Part shown: positions 36,863 through 45,967 of the stretch, piece after piece | How positions within the stretch are numbered: the stretch's first letter is position 1 | Layout of the letters: each line of letters begins with the position of its first letter | Assembly (NCBI GenBank): GCA_017642885.1 | Contig: JAEPOM010000007.1 | Coordinates: 418-64,417, forward strand | Length of the DNA: 64,000 bases | Direction: 5' to 3' | From: Henriciella sp. | GTDB taxonomy: Bacteria > Pseudomonadota > Alphaproteobacteria > Caulobacterales > Hyphomonadaceae | Translations under genes and position numbers: made by a program | Notes under the pieces: model-generated | What the model was told of the DNA's origin: nothing | What the model saw: the letters and a program-made list of their open reading frames with translations, nothing else | Databases searched by the model: none

Positions 36863-36925
36863 GCGAGCCTATATAGGACCATTGGCGGTGTTTCGGTAGA
36901 AGCGATTCATAGCGGCCCTAAAAGC

Positions 36926-37963
36926 CTATCTCGGAATCGCCGCCCAATAGTCAAAGTCGAGACAGACGCCAGGTGCGTATTTGCCATCCTCGCCGCGCAA
37001 CGCAAATGTGCCGGGGTCCTGGTCTTTCACCGCCACCAGCCGCAGGCGCAGCGCGCCAACCGTGTTGGACAGTTCCGCCTTGTCCAGGACCTCGCTCCAC
37101 GCATAGACTGTATCGCCTGCGAAGAGCGGTCCGGTATGCGTGCCGCCATTGATAGCGAGAAGCTCTGCTGCATTGCCGAGGCCGTTGAAGCTGAGCGCCC
37201 GAGCGATTGAGATCACGACACCACCATAGATCAATCGCTTGCCAAACCGGCTGTCTTTCTGGCCGTGGCCGTCAAAGTGCACTTTTGCGGTGTTTTGGTA
37301 GAGACGCGTTGCAATCTGGTGTTCGGCTTCTTCCACCGTCATGCCGTCGACATGGTTGATCTTCTCTCCGACTTCATAATCGCCGAACCGATGGCTGGAC
37401 CCGGCGAGCGCGTCGTCCCATCCGGCATAGGTGCGCGAGAAATTCAGGCTGTTCGGGTCGACGCTCTTGGGCAGGTCCGGAGTGACCGTTTCCGGGGCGG
37501 CTGAGGCGGCGTCGCGTTTATTGACCATGACCCAGCGCACATAAGACAATGCCTCTTCGCCAGCTTGATTGAAGCCACGCGTGCGGACGTAAACCACACC
37601 GGTCTTGCCATTCGAGTTTTCCTTGACGCCGATCACCTCGGAAACTGCGGTCAGCGTATCGCCGGGATAAATCGCGATTGGAAAGCGCCCATCGGCATAG
37701 CCGAGATTGGCCACGGCATTCAGCGAAATGTCCGGCACTGTCTTACCAAACACGACGTGGAAAGCGAGCAGGGGATCAATCGGCAGCCCGGTATAGCCAT
37801 TCGCCTCTGCAAATGTTGCAGCGCTGTAGAGCGCATGGCGCGAGCCGGTTAGCGCGCGGTACAGACTGATATCGCCGGTGCTCAAGGTCAGCGGCGTCGC
37901 GTGGCGAAGTTCCATACCGACATGGAAATCTTCGAAATAGTTTCCGGGATTTGATTTGGTCAT
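36926..37963 (-). CDS. Mesaconyl-CoA hydratase (MaoC-type double domain)
   Basis: The 345-residue protein has two MaoC hotdog domains. The first has the block AFHVVFGKTVPDISLNAVANLGYADGRF, close to what I know of Rhodobacter mesaconyl-CoA hydratase; the second holds SRFGKRLIYGGVVISIARAL and TGPLFAGDTVYAWSEV. By analogy it interconverts beta-methylmalyl-CoA and mesaconyl-CoA in the ethylmalonyl-CoA pathway. No other gene of that pathway is in the window, so the identity rests on similarity alone. It stands alone. Confidence 0.85.
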   Translation of the reverse strand: MTKSNPGNYFEDFHVGMELRHATPLTLSTGDISLYRALTGSRHALYSAATFAEANGYTGLPIDPLLAFHVVFGKTVPDISLNAVANLGYADGRFPIAIYPGDTLTAVSEVIGVKENSNGKTGVVYVRTRGFNQAGEEALSYVRWVMVNKRDAASAAPETVTPDLPKSVDPNSLNFSRTYAGWDDALAGSSHRFGDYEVGEKINHVDGMTVEEAEHQIATRLYQNTAKVHFDGHGQKDSRFGKRLIYGGVVISIARALSFNGLGNAAELLAINGGTHTGPLFAGDTVYAWSEVLDKAELSNTVGALRLRLVAVKDQDPGTFALRGEDGKYAPGVCLDFDYWAAIPR

Positions 37964-38019
37964 GCCGCTTTAAAGGGCGGGACCACCGAGCCGGTCAAGC
38001 CTGTCCGTGCGACATCGGC

Positions 38020-38283
38020 TCAGACGGGCGAGAATTGCATGGTGACGAGCTCTGCCATGACCAAGGTCAGGGCATCGCCGCCCGAGCTGAACCCGACTGT
38101 TAAATATGGGGCCATTACCGCCAGAACCAGAACAGAGGTCAGGCAGCCGACGACAAAGCGCGCTTGCTCGTCTTGCGCCAGGCGTGGCAAGGCGCGCGGT
38201 CCATAAACGGCAAGCTGCGGCCCAAACATCAAGGCCGCGGACAGCAGAATGAAGACGATTGCAGTGACTTGTAAGGCCAGCAT
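38020..38283 (-). CDS. Small membrane protein, 87 aa
   Basis: The protein has two hydrophobic helices (about 3-25 and 43-65) joined by a polar loop. ATG at 38283 is preferred; the previous in-frame TTG is less likely, and AGAGG lies about 9 bases upstream. No family is recognised. Confidence 0.5.
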   Translation of the reverse strand: MLALQVTAIVFILLSAALMFGPQLAVYGPRALPRLAQDEQARFVVGCLTSVLVLAVMAPYLTVGFSSGGDALTLVMAELVTMQFSPV

Positions 38284-38369
38284 CAAGAAAACCTCTAACT
38301 CGTGTTCAGGGTTTTCTATGACACCTCGTGGTTGAATTGACGTGTCTTCAATAGGTGAAATTTAATCGA

Positions 38370-38717
38370 TTATCTGATGTCGAGCAGCTGCTCGATTGGC
38401 CGTCCGAGCGCAGCTTTCCCACCGTTGATTCCGATCGGACGCTGGATGAGACGCGGATTGTCCACCATTGCCGCGTAGACCTCTTCATCTGTCGCGTGGG
38501 CGGGTAGCTCGAACTTCACCGCATCTTTTTCCCGCAGAAACGCCCGCGGAGAGTCAGCGCCGAGCTGCTTGGCGATCTGTTTCAATTCATCCACTGAAAG
38601 CGCCTCGCCAGCATTCATGTATTTGCGGATTTCCGGCTCGATACCGTTTTCCTGCAGCAGTGCGAGGCCTTTTCGAGATGTGCTGCATCCAGTGTGGTGC
38701 AAAAGGGTGTAGGTCAT
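38370..38717 (-). CDS. ArsC-family reductase
   Basis: The 115-residue protein belongs to the arsenate reductase (glutaredoxin-type)/Spx-like fold: YTLLHHTGCSTSRKGLALLQENG carries the catalytic Cys near residue 10, and NPRLIQRPIGINGGKAALGRP provides the substrate-binding Arg. ATG at 38717 is the family start; the frame upstream reaches 38786. It may reduce arsenate or serve as a related redox protein; no arsB or arsR is adjacent. Confidence 0.85.
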   Translation of the reverse strand: MTYTLLHHTGCSTSRKGLALLQENGIEPEIRKYMNAGEALSVDELKQIAKQLGADSPRAFLREKDAVKFELPAHATDEEVYAAMVDNPRLIQRPIGINGGKAALGRPIEQLLDIR

Positions 38718-38825
38718 GGGGTCATATCCTGATCTGATTGCCGAATAACATAGATCCGCTTTCCCAAACGGCACATGAGGCAACATGACATTGGCAGCGC
38801 CGAAGAGGTCGGGTTAGTCTGCGGC

Positions 38826-39992
38826 ATGACTGTTTCATCGCAAAACCCGACCCTAGACGCTGCACTCGCGCTGCAGCCTGAACTTGCTGAGCGCGCCCAG
38901 GAAATGGAAGACGCGCGGCGCTTGCCGGCGGACCTCGCTCGAAAAATGGCGGATGCCGGGATATTCCGGATGATTACGCCAAGAGCTTATGGTGGACTGG
39001 AATCCGCACCCCGCGAGATTGTCGACGTTGTGGAGGCGGTTGCGGACGCCAATGCCAGCGCAGGTTGGTGCGCGATGATCGCAGCGACGACCGCGATGAA
39101 TGCAGCCTACATGGCGCCCGAATATGCGCGTGAAGTCTATTCTGATCCGCTTACCATCACGGGAGGCGTCTTTGCTCCGATGGGGAAAGCGATTGTCGAT
39201 GGAGACGATTTCATCGTCAGCGGGCGCTGGCAATGGGGATCCGGCTCAGCCAATTGCACCTGGTTGTGCGGCGGCTGCATGGTGTATGAGGATGGTGAGC
39301 TCAGAAAGCTTCCAAGCGGTCGCCCGGACGCTCGCATGATGGTGTTCCCGGCGAGCGAAGTTGAACTGATCGATACTTGGCACGTGATGGGCCTCAAAGG
39401 CACCGGATCCGGTGATATCGCTGTAGACAATATTCGCGTTCCCAAAGGTCGTTCGGTCAGCCTGGTCGCGGACAAACCAAACATTGACGACGCGCTCTAC
39501 AAATTCCCGGCGTTTGGCTTGCTCGCCCTTGGCGTGGCTGGAACAGCGCTTGGAAACACACGCGGGACTTTGCGCGCTTTCGCAGATTTGGCCGGCGCTA
39601 AGAAGAATCAGGGCTCGGCGAAAACGCTCAGCGAACGGGTCAATATCCAGGCGGAGATGGCCAAGATGATGGCGTCGTTCCGATCCGCGCGCGCCTATCT
39701 CCACGATGAGATTGATCAGACCTGGGAGATTGCGCAAACCAGCGAGGATATTCCAGTAGATCGCCGCGCCGCTCTACGCATGGCATGTACGCATATGGTT
39801 CGCACGGGTGCTGAGATCGCCCGCAATTGTTACGATCTTGGCGGTGGTGCCGCGCTGTTTCAGTCCAGCGATCTGCAGCGCCGCTTTCGCGACGCGCACG
39901 CGATGACACAACACATCGTCACCGCGCCCGGCACTTGGGAATTGACAGGGCGATTGCTTTTCGGACTGCCGACCGATGCAGGAATGGTTTAA
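38826..39992 (+). CDS. Acyl-CoA dehydrogenase-fold flavoprotein (HsaA-like monooxygenase type)
   Basis: The 388-residue protein has the acyl-CoA dehydrogenase N-terminal helical domain (LPADLARKMADAGIFRMITPRAYGG), a beta middle domain (SGRWQWGSGSANCTW, MGLKGTGSGDIAVDNIRVP) and the helical C-terminal domain. This pattern is closer to flavin-dependent monooxygenases of the HsaA or HpaH type than to fatty-acid dehydrogenases, and a reductase partner would be needed. ATG at 38826 lies within a longer frame starting at 38775. It ends 3 bases before the opposing DUF4167 stop. Confidence 0.82.
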   Translation: MTVSSQNPTLDAALALQPELAERAQEMEDARRLPADLARKMADAGIFRMITPRAYGGLESAPREIVDVVEAVADANASAGWCAMIAATTAMNAAYMAPEYAREVYSDPLTITGGVFAPMGKAIVDGDDFIVSGRWQWGSGSANCTWLCGGCMVYEDGELRKLPSGRPDARMMVFPASEVELIDTWHVMGLKGTGSGDIAVDNIRVPKGRSVSLVADKPNIDDALYKFPAFGLLALGVAGTALGNTRGTLRAFADLAGAKKNQGSAKTLSERVNIQAEMAKMMASFRSARAYLHDEIDQTWEIAQTSEDIPVDRRAALRMACTHMVRTGAEIARNCYDLGGGAALFQSSDLQRRFRDAHAMTQHIVTAPGTWELTGRLLFGLPTDAGMV

Positions 39993-39995
39993 CGC

Positions 39996-40646
39996 TTACT
40001 CGGCTTCCGCGACCACTTCATCAGCGCCGCGCGCCAATGTCTTCATGACGCCATCGGCTTCTTCGCCAGCATCAGGTGCGGCATCTTTCTTACGATTGTA
40101 AGTCCGGCGGCGTTTTGGTTTTTCGTCGTCTTCGGTAGATGCTTCAATGGCTTCAGGGGCATCTGAAGTCGTCTCGTCAGTGGCCGCGCCATTCTCTTCG
40201 CGAGGTTTGCGACTGCGGCGTCGTGGTTTGGCATCTTCACTTGAATCGCTGGACGCCTCCGAGATCGCGTCGTCACCCGATTCTTGCGGGTTCTCGTCGG
40301 CTGCTTCAGATTGAGCGGCGCGCTCGGCGTCGCGCTGGGCGCGTTCTTCGGCTTTCGCGGCGTCACGCGCTTCGCGTTCGAGGCGTGCTTCTTCTTTCTG
40401 CTTCTCGAAAACAGCCACGATGCGGGCATAGTGTTCCGCGTGCTGGAACAGGGCTTCGGCTTTTACCCGATCGCCCGATGTCTGCGCATCGCGGGCATAT
40501 TGCATATATTTGTCCAGGATTTGCTGCGCAGAGCCGCGAATACGGACTTCGGGTCCGTTGCTTTCATAGTGGCGGTTGGGATTCGGGCTATTATTGTTGT
40601 TATTATTTCCACCCGAGCGGCGACGGCGCTTGCGCTGCATGGCCAT
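39996..40646 (-). CDS. DUF4167 protein with poly-Asn segment
   Basis: The 216-residue protein opens with basic RKRRRRSGG, then a run of six Asn, then the DUF4167 core (IRGSAQQILDKYMQYARDAQTSGDRVKAEALFQHAEHYARI, about 35-80), then a charged, repetitive tail with RRRSRKPREE and RKKDAAPDAG. The repeated basic and acidic blocks look nucleic-acid or ribosome associated, but function is unknown. ATG at 40646 has AGGA 7 bases upstream; an earlier TTG is in frame. It follows prmC on the same strand, as is typical in alphaproteobacteria. Confidence 0.85.
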   Translation of the reverse strand: MAMQRKRRRRSGGNNNNNNSPNPNRHYESNGPEVRIRGSAQQILDKYMQYARDAQTSGDRVKAEALFQHAEHYARIVAVFEKQKEEARLEREARDAAKAEERAQRDAERAAQSEAADENPQESGDDAISEASSDSSEDAKPRRRSRKPREENGAATDETTSDAPEAIEASTEDDEKPKRRRTYNRKKDAAPDAGEEADGVMKTLARGADEVVAEAE

Positions 40647-40668
40647 AGGCAATTCCTGATCTTTGTTA

Positions 40669-40683
40669 GTCCGCTAAACGGAC
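40669..40683. repeat. Short hairpin in the leader of the DUF4167 gene
   Basis: GTCCG and CGGAC pair around a CTAAA loop about 23 bases upstream of the DUF4167 start. It may affect translation or be incidental. Confidence 0.35.
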
Positions 40684-40811
40684 GGTTTCTTCGCGCGTAT
40701 TGGCTCTTCTCTAAACTGTCGCGCTGACGATAGGCCGGACAGGTTGCCCCCTGGTCACTGGCCTTAGATGTTACGTAGCGCGCCATTTCGGATTCGCCAA
40801 GAGGGTTTCTG

Positions 40812-41666
40812 CTAAGATTTTTTTGCCGCAATCGCGCGGTCATTGCCGCTTAGATCTTTACGGTGTTCCAGTTGAACAAAGCCTGCACTTCCCAACAGGT
40901 CTGTGACGGCGCTGTTCTGATCATACCCGATTTCCAGAACCAGATGTGCACCCGACCTCATCCGTTCACCGCCAAGCGCGATGATTTCGCGATACGCGGC
41001 GAGCCCGTCCGGGCCGCCATCAAGCGCGTCCATCGGGTCGAAATCGCGAACTTCCGGCGCGAGGTCCGGAATCACGTCGCTGGCAATATAGGGAGGGTTG
41101 GAGATGATTAGGTCACAGCGATCCCATCCCGCCCAATCTGCCCAGGCGCTTTGAACGAGTTGAACCCGTCCGGTCAGGTTGAGCGTTTCGAAGTTCTCGT
41201 TTGCCAGGCTGATCGCGGCCGCGCTTTGTTCGACGGCAGCGCCAGATGCGCGCTGGCGTTGGCTAAGCAAGGCCGCCAGGAGCGCGCCGGACCCTGTTCC
41301 AAGATCGGCGAGGTGCCAGGCGGCGTCTTCCGGAATCTGCATCAGGGCGAGATCGACCACACATTCGCTATCGGCACGTGGAATCAGAGCCCGCCCGTCC
41401 GACCACAATTCGAGGCCATAGAAATCAACGCGTCCGGCAATATGTGCAAACGGTTGGCGATCCGCGCGCATACCCACGGCTTGCTCGAAGGCAAGTTTCA
41501 GGTCCGGCGATGCCGGTTCCAGCTCTTTCGAGATTAGCGTGGCAGGCGTGTAACCGGCGACGAGGCAAAGCAGGCGCCGCGCCTCCATTCGCGGATCATC
41601 AAGTCCGGCGTTTTGCAGTTTCTCCGCTCCGAGGCGGATGATATCAGAAAGAGATTGATCGCTCAC
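40812..41666 (-). CDS. prmC: Release factor N5-glutamine methyltransferase PrmC
   Basis: PrmC methylates the GGQ glutamine of release factors. The 284-residue protein has a helical N-domain and a SAM methyltransferase domain: [15 protein letters not shown] (SAM-binding) near residue 120 and the catalytic NPPYIASD near 188. The start codon is GTG at 41666, overlapping the prfA stop (GTGA), so it is coupled to its own substrate gene prfA. Confidence 0.95.
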   Translation of the reverse strand: MSDQSLSDIIRLGAEKLQNAGLDDPRMEARRLLCLVAGYTPATLISKELEPASPDLKLAFEQAVGMRADRQPFAHIAGRVDFYGLELWSDGRALIPRADSECVVDLALMQIPEDAAWHLADLGTGSGALLAALLSQRQRASGAAVEQSAAAISLANENFETLNLTGRVQLVQSAWADWAGWDRCDLIISNPPYIASDVIPDLAPEVRDFDPMDALDGGPDGLAAYREIIALGGERMRSGAHLVLEIGYDQNSAVTDLLGSAGFVQLEHRKDLSGNDRAIAAKKS

Positions 41667-42736
41667 GCGTCTTCCATAGCGGCGAGGCGGCGCGCTTGAT
41701 CCTCGGTCATCAAAGCCTCGACCACGTCTTCCAGCTTGTCTCCCGCGATGACCTTGTCGAGCGCGTATAGCGTCAGACCTATGCGGTGATCGGTGACTCG
41801 GTTTTCCGGATAATTGTAAGTCCGGATCTTCTCGGATCGATCACCTGAGCCAACCTGGGACGCACGCGCCTCAGCGCGTTCGGCATCTCGCTCCTGCTTT
41901 TCTTTTTCGTAAAGCCGGATCTTCAATTGCTGCATGGCTTTGTCGCGGTTTACATGCTGCGATTTCTCGGAGCTGGTTGCTACAATCCCGGTTGGAAGAT
42001 GGGTAATCCGAACGGCTGAATCAGTCGTGTTCACGTGTTGCCCGCCTGACCCCGAAGCGCGCATAGTATCGATGCGAATGTCGTCTGGGCGAATATCAAT
42101 TTCTACATCTTTCGGGGCCGGCAAAACCGCAACCGACGCCGCAGATGTGTGCACCCGACCCTGGGTTTCGGTCGCAGGAACGCGCTGGACCCGATGGACA
42201 CCGGATTCCCACTTTAGCCGACCATAGACGCCGTCGCCTTCAACGTTCGCGATGATTTCCTTGTACCCGCCGACATCACCGGCCGATGCGCTCTGCAGAT
42301 CAATCTTCCATCCTTGGAGCTGCGCGTAGCGCGAATACATTCTGAACAGGTCCCCGGCGAAAAGGGCGGCTTCGTCGCCGCCTGTTCCGGCTCGGACTTC
42401 CAGCACGATATTGGCCTTGTCATCTGAATCCTTCGGCAAGAGCAAAAGCTGCATTTCGCTCTCGGCTGCAGGAATGCGCGCTTTCAGATCACTGATTTCT
42501 TCCTGCGCGAGTTCGGCCATTTCGGGATCGCCCTCTTTGGCCATGGCTTCGGCTTCTGCGAGGCCTTCACGCATGGAAATGAGCGAACGCGCAGCTTCAA
42601 CGACGGGTTTCAGTTCGGCATGTTCCCGGGACAGGGCGACAATTTCATCGCTGTCTGTGGTCGCGCCCATACGGGCTTCGACTTCGTCAAACCGTTCGAT
42701 AACCTGTTCGAGGCGGGACTGAGGAATGGTGGACAT
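41663..42736 (-). CDS. prfA: Peptide chain release factor 1
   Basis: RF1 reads UAA and UAG stops and triggers peptide release. The 357-residue protein has the helical N-domain, the [20 protein letters not shown] segment at the stop-codon recognition region, and [21 protein letters not shown] with the GGQ loop. RF1 identity rather than RF2 is supported by length, the PAT-type anticodon motif and the adjacent prmC. ATG at 42736. Confidence 0.97.
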   Translation of the reverse strand: MSTIPQSRLEQVIERFDEVEARMGATTDSDEIVALSREHAELKPVVEAARSLISMREGLAEAEAMAKEGDPEMAELAQEEISDLKARIPAAESEMQLLLLPKDSDDKANIVLEVRAGTGGDEAALFAGDLFRMYSRYAQLQGWKIDLQSASAGDVGGYKEIIANVEGDGVYGRLKWESGVHRVQRVPATETQGRVHTSAASVAVLPAPKDVEIDIRPDDIRIDTMRASGSGGQHVNTTDSAVRITHLPTGIVATSSEKSQHVNRDKAMQQLKIRLYEKEKQERDAERAEARASQVGSGDRSEKIRTYNYPENRVTDHRIGLTLYALDKVIAGDKLEDVVEALMTEDQARRLAAMEDA

Positions 42737-42762
42737 ATCCCGCCTCTAAACTGGATTTGGAC

Positions 42763-43248
42763 CTACAGGAAGACCCGAATGACTTCCTTCCCGATCATCA
42801 CAAACAAAACGATTGATCCGATCGCGAACATCAGGAAGCGATGCATCACTTTGGGCGACAATACCTGAATCAGAGAGTGCAAAACACGCACGCCGACATA
42901 GCCATAAGCCAGTTTCATCATCAGTGCGTCCGCGCCGCCTGTCAGTGCTGCGAACACCATGAGGGCGTAGAAGATTGTCGGTTGTTCGTGCAGGTGATTG
43001 TAATTGTCTGCGACGGCTCGAACATTTGGCGGGATCTTGTCGGAGTAGGTGCCCGGATGGCGCGCATCGTCCGGATTGATCTGGGCTTTCTGCATCGCAG
43101 GAATCCGCGTCGCGTACATCCAGAGCCACATGATCGCGGTCCAAAGGATCATTAAAAGCACCGGCGTCAGAAAGGATTGCAGTCCTGCGCCATGAGTTTC
43201 AATGACAGCGTTGATCATTGCTGTCGGATCTAGATTTTCGTTTTCCAT
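42763..43248 (-). CDS. MAPEG-family membrane protein
   Basis: The 161-residue protein has four predicted TM helices and the MAPEG-like signature NYNHLHEQPTIFYAL in place of the usual E-N/H-x-x-E-x-x-P-x-F pattern. MAPEG proteins are membrane glutathione transferases and relatives; no substrate is implied. It lies 26 bases upstream of prfA and downstream of the CE15-like gene. A hairpin that overlaps its ribosome binding site lies just ahead of the start. Confidence 0.85.
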   Translation of the reverse strand: MENENLDPTAMINAVIETHGAGLQSFLTPVLLMILWTAIMWLWMYATRIPAMQKAQINPDDARHPGTYSDKIPPNVRAVADNYNHLHEQPTIFYALMVFAALTGGADALMMKLAYGYVGVRVLHSLIQVLSPKVMHRFLMFAIGSIVLFVMIGKEVIRVFL

Positions 43249-43251
43249 TAT

Positions 43252-43281
43252 AGCCTCCCGTTTGTTTTATTCGGGCAGGCT
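43252..43281 (-). repeat. Inverted repeat covering the MAPEG gene ribosome binding site
   Basis: On the minus-strand transcript, AGCCTGCCCG pairs with CGGGAGGCT across an A-rich loop, with one bulged base. The second arm contains GGGAGG, the probable Shine-Dalgarno of the MAPEG gene, only 3 bases before its start. The hairpin could mask translation or act as a weak terminator for the upstream CE15-like gene. Confidence 0.45.
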
Positions 43282-43286
43282 AGGCG

Positions 43287-44567
43287 TCATTGCGCAGATT
43301 GCAAAGTCGTCTCGTTGCGCGAAGGCGTTCCGAAATGGGAGGTCATGAACGCGGTAAATGCGTCAATATCCTCTGACACGACGCTGTGCCCCCCAATCCG
43401 CAGCCAGTAGCTAATCTCCGCAGATGGATCGAATTCCCGCATCGCTGCGTCGTCTGGCAATCCTTGAACGCCACGGGCTTCGTAGATCACGTCAGCGGCC
43501 TTTGCGAGGCGATATGACGAATTTGGGTCTGACCAGACATCCCGGCGACCATTGCCCAGGAAGATCGGCTTAGGAGCGGATAGGGCGAGGAGAAAATGCT
43601 GATCGAGTGACAATTGGAAGCCGTCTTCGAGCGCCTTGCCGAGATCCGGCCTCAGCCAGTGCGGATAGGACTTGGCCATCCGGTCGAGGCGCTCGCCGGT
43701 GGTAGATCTAGACGACGATCCGCCACCGAACCCTGATTGATGCGCAATTGCTGCAGCGATCCGGTCCGACCAGCCAGATGCGATCAAAGCGGACTTGCCA
43801 TAACGCGAGTGTCCCAGAGCTGCGATCGCATCGCTGCGGATACGCGGATCGTCTGCGAAGGCCGAAGCCGCGGCGTCGAAAGCAAAGGCCCAGGCCATCA
43901 GGGCGCTTGTTGGATTCGGACCAGGGCTAAGCTCAGACATGACAAGCTGCGCCGGGCCATTGGTATCAGGAACAAAGCTCCACCCCGGAAAGCTCGCATA
44001 GGCGAGCCCGGCATCGAAGTAACGATCGATCGGCGCGTAAGCGATATAGCTGCCGAAAATGTTGGTGGCGATGAACCCCACCGCGCCGGTCATATTGGTG
44101 CCTTCGCAGATCGACCCTCCAAATTCGGTCACTGGATCTTCTGGAAAGACGGAGCAATTGTCCGAAAAAGTCTGACTGATGATCAGCGGAACAGGCGCCG
44201 ATTTGGCGGCATTTGGATAAGCGATCACGACCGGGAACGATCGCGCTGCGTCGCCCTCGCCAATGGTCAGCATGACTTCTTCCAGTGTGCCGCGCCCGCC
44301 GAGATAGTTGTCATCGACGATCCGTGTTTCGCCCACCGATACAGGCAGGTTTTCCGGCCAGGGCCCGTACAGCTCGTTTTCCAGGGTCGCGCGGGTTTCC
44401 ACTTCATCGAAAGGTAGAGCCAGGGCTGGGCTCGCTGCCGGTTTGTTCTCTGTGTCCAGGCTGGCATAGTTTAGGCCGAGCATCGTGCAGGCTGACATGC
44501 CACCAATGACAATGCCCGCAAGTACAAGTCGGATCGACCATTTCACAATTTGCCAGATCAACATCAT
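43287..44567 (-). CDS. Glucuronoyl esterase (CE15)-like lipoprotein
   Basis: The 426-residue protein has an N-terminal hydrophobic signal with a weak lipobox (GMSAC), then an alpha/beta-hydrolase domain. The nucleophile motif GHSRYGKSALIA and the following HQSGFGGGSSSR match the CE15 glucuronoyl esterase pattern (GCSR-GK), and the catalytic His is probably in RIGGHSVVSE near the C-terminus. CE15 enzymes cleave lignin-glucuronoxylan esters; no polysaccharide genes lie nearby, so substrate is open. ATG at 44567 has GGAG 9 bases upstream; the frame reaches 44624. Confidence 0.78.
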   Translation of the reverse strand: MMLIWQIVKWSIRLVLAGIVIGGMSACTMLGLNYASLDTENKPAASPALALPFDEVETRATLENELYGPWPENLPVSVGETRIVDDNYLGGRGTLEEVMLTIGEGDAARSFPVVIAYPNAAKSAPVPLIISQTFSDNCSVFPEDPVTEFGGSICEGTNMTGAVGFIATNIFGSYIAYAPIDRYFDAGLAYASFPGWSFVPDTNGPAQLVMSELSPGPNPTSALMAWAFAFDAAASAFADDPRIRSDAIAALGHSRYGKSALIASGWSDRIAAAIAHQSGFGGGSSSRSTTGERLDRMAKSYPHWLRPDLGKALEDGFQLSLDQHFLLALSAPKPIFLGNGRRDVWSDPNSSYRLAKAADVIYEARGVQGLPDDAAMREFDPSAEISYWLRIGGHSVVSEDIDAFTAFMTSHFGTPSRNETTLQSAQ

Positions 44568-44662
44568 CAGCGTCGTCTCCACTCGCCAATCTAATTCGAT
44601 TAGCGGGACGTGTCCCGATGGCAAGTTTTGATTTTCCGAGCGTGCTTCACGTTCGCGCGAGC

Positions 44663-45796
44663 TTATTGCGCGGCGACTGCATCCGCGTCGCGCTGAGCCT
44701 TGAGGCGCTCGGCTTTCGCCTCGACCTGCTCGACGATGTGCTCGACCATGTCCGCATTCGAGAGTTTGTGATCCGGGCGCCCGGAAACGTACATCATTCC
44801 GCTTTCCTTGCCACCGCCTGTAAAGCCGAGATCAGTCATCGCTGCCTCTCCGGGACCGTTCACGACGCAGCCAATGATTGAGAGCGTGATCGGTTCGGCG
44901 ATATGCGCGAGACGCTCTTCCAGCGTCTGAACCGTCGAAATGACGTCGAACCCCTGGCGAGAGCAGCTGGGACAAGAAATGATGTTCACACCGCGGGTTC
45001 GAAGGCCGAGAGATTTCAGCATATCGAAGCCGACTTTGACCTCTTCAACCGGGTCGTCCGACAGCGATACACGGATTGTGTCACCGATCCCCATCCAGAG
45101 CAGGTTGCCCATGCCGATAGAGGATTTGACCGTGCCGATTCGGCGCCCGCCAGCCTCGGTAATCCCAAGATGTAGCGGCGCATCAGTCGCCTCGGCGAGC
45201 AGCTGATAAGCAGATACGGCCAGGAACATGTCAGAGGCTTTCACGCTGATCTTGTAGTCATGAAAGCCGAGATCATCGAGAATCCGCGCGTGATCGAGCG
45301 CGCTTTCGACCATCGCGTCCGGGCAAGGCTCTCCATATTTTTCGAGCAGGTGCTTTTCTAACGATCCACCGTTCACGCCGATCCGGATGGAGCAACCATT
45401 GTTCCGCGCGGCGCTCACCACCTCTTTGACGCGGTCAGGCGAACCGATATTGCCGGGATTAATGCGAAGGCAAGCCGCGCCTGCCTCGGCGGCTTCGATC
45501 CCGCGTTTGTAATGGAAATGGATGTCCGCGACGAGCGGAACGGAAGCGCTCCTGGCGATCGCCGCCATGGCGGCAGTTGAGTCTTCGTCAGGACAAGACA
45601 CTCTGACAATGTCTGCGCCAGCCTCCGCTGCGCGCTCGATCTGAGCCAGCGTCGCCGCCACGTCTGGGGTTGGCGTATTGGTCATGGTTTGCACACTGAT
45701 CGGGGCATCGCCGCCGACCAGAACAGAGCCCACGGAAATCTGGCGGGATTTCCGGCGTTCGATATTACGCCAGGGGCGGATGGGATTGTGCGTCAT
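44663..45796 (-). CDS. ispG: 4-hydroxy-3-methylbut-2-enyl-diphosphate synthase IspG
   Basis: IspG makes HMBPP in the non-mevalonate isoprenoid pathway, using a [4Fe-4S] cluster. The 377-residue protein shows the TIM-barrel blocks [13 protein letters not shown] ([13 protein letters not shown]), [10 protein letters not shown] and LRINPGNIG, and the cluster cysteines in [12 protein letters not shown] (CxxC) and [13 protein letters not shown] at 45796 is the usual start; a longer frame from 45829 begins inside an inverted repeat. It diverges from the first TadE-like gene. Confidence 0.96.
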   Translation of the reverse strand: MTHNPIRPWRNIERRKSRQISVGSVLVGGDAPISVQTMTNTPTPDVAATLAQIERAAEAGADIVRVSCPDEDSTAAMAAIARSASVPLVADIHFHYKRGIEAAEAGAACLRINPGNIGSPDRVKEVVSAARNNGCSIRIGVNGGSLEKHLLEKYGEPCPDAMVESALDHARILDDLGFHDYKISVKASDMFLAVSAYQLLAEATDAPLHLGITEAGGRRIGTVKSSIGMGNLLWMGIGDTIRVSLSDDPVEEVKVGFDMLKSLGLRTRGVNIISCPSCSRQGFDVISTVQTLEERLAHIAEPITLSIIGCVVNGPGEAAMTDLGFTGGGKESGMMYVSGRPDHKLSNADMVEHIVEQVEAKAERLKAQRDADAVAAQ

Positions 45797-45817
45797 GAAC
45801 CAGGTCCTGAACCAGTC

Positions 45818-45841
45818 TTCTAGGCCCATGTGGCCCTAGAA
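45818..45841. repeat. Inverted repeat in the ispG-tadE divergent region
   Basis: TTCTAGGCCC and GGCCCTAGAA form a near-perfect 10-bp dyad (one C-C mismatch) with an ATGT centre. It lies in the 5' region of ispG and upstream of the TadE-like gene. It could be an operator or an ispG leader hairpin. Confidence 0.45.
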
Positions 45842-45967
45842 TACGGCGAGGTAAAGGCCCCGCGATGCCGCAGATTTCGGTAAAATTTCAACGTTTGCGT
45901 GAACGAGGTGGAAAACACGTTCTGCTACGACACCGGTTGAGACGTGTCTTAGCAAGTGGAGCGTGCA

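Noticed and set aside
40463-40843. Minus-strand frame spanning the prmC-DUF4167 gap
   Set aside because: It overlaps two well-supported genes in another frame and shows no protein family features.
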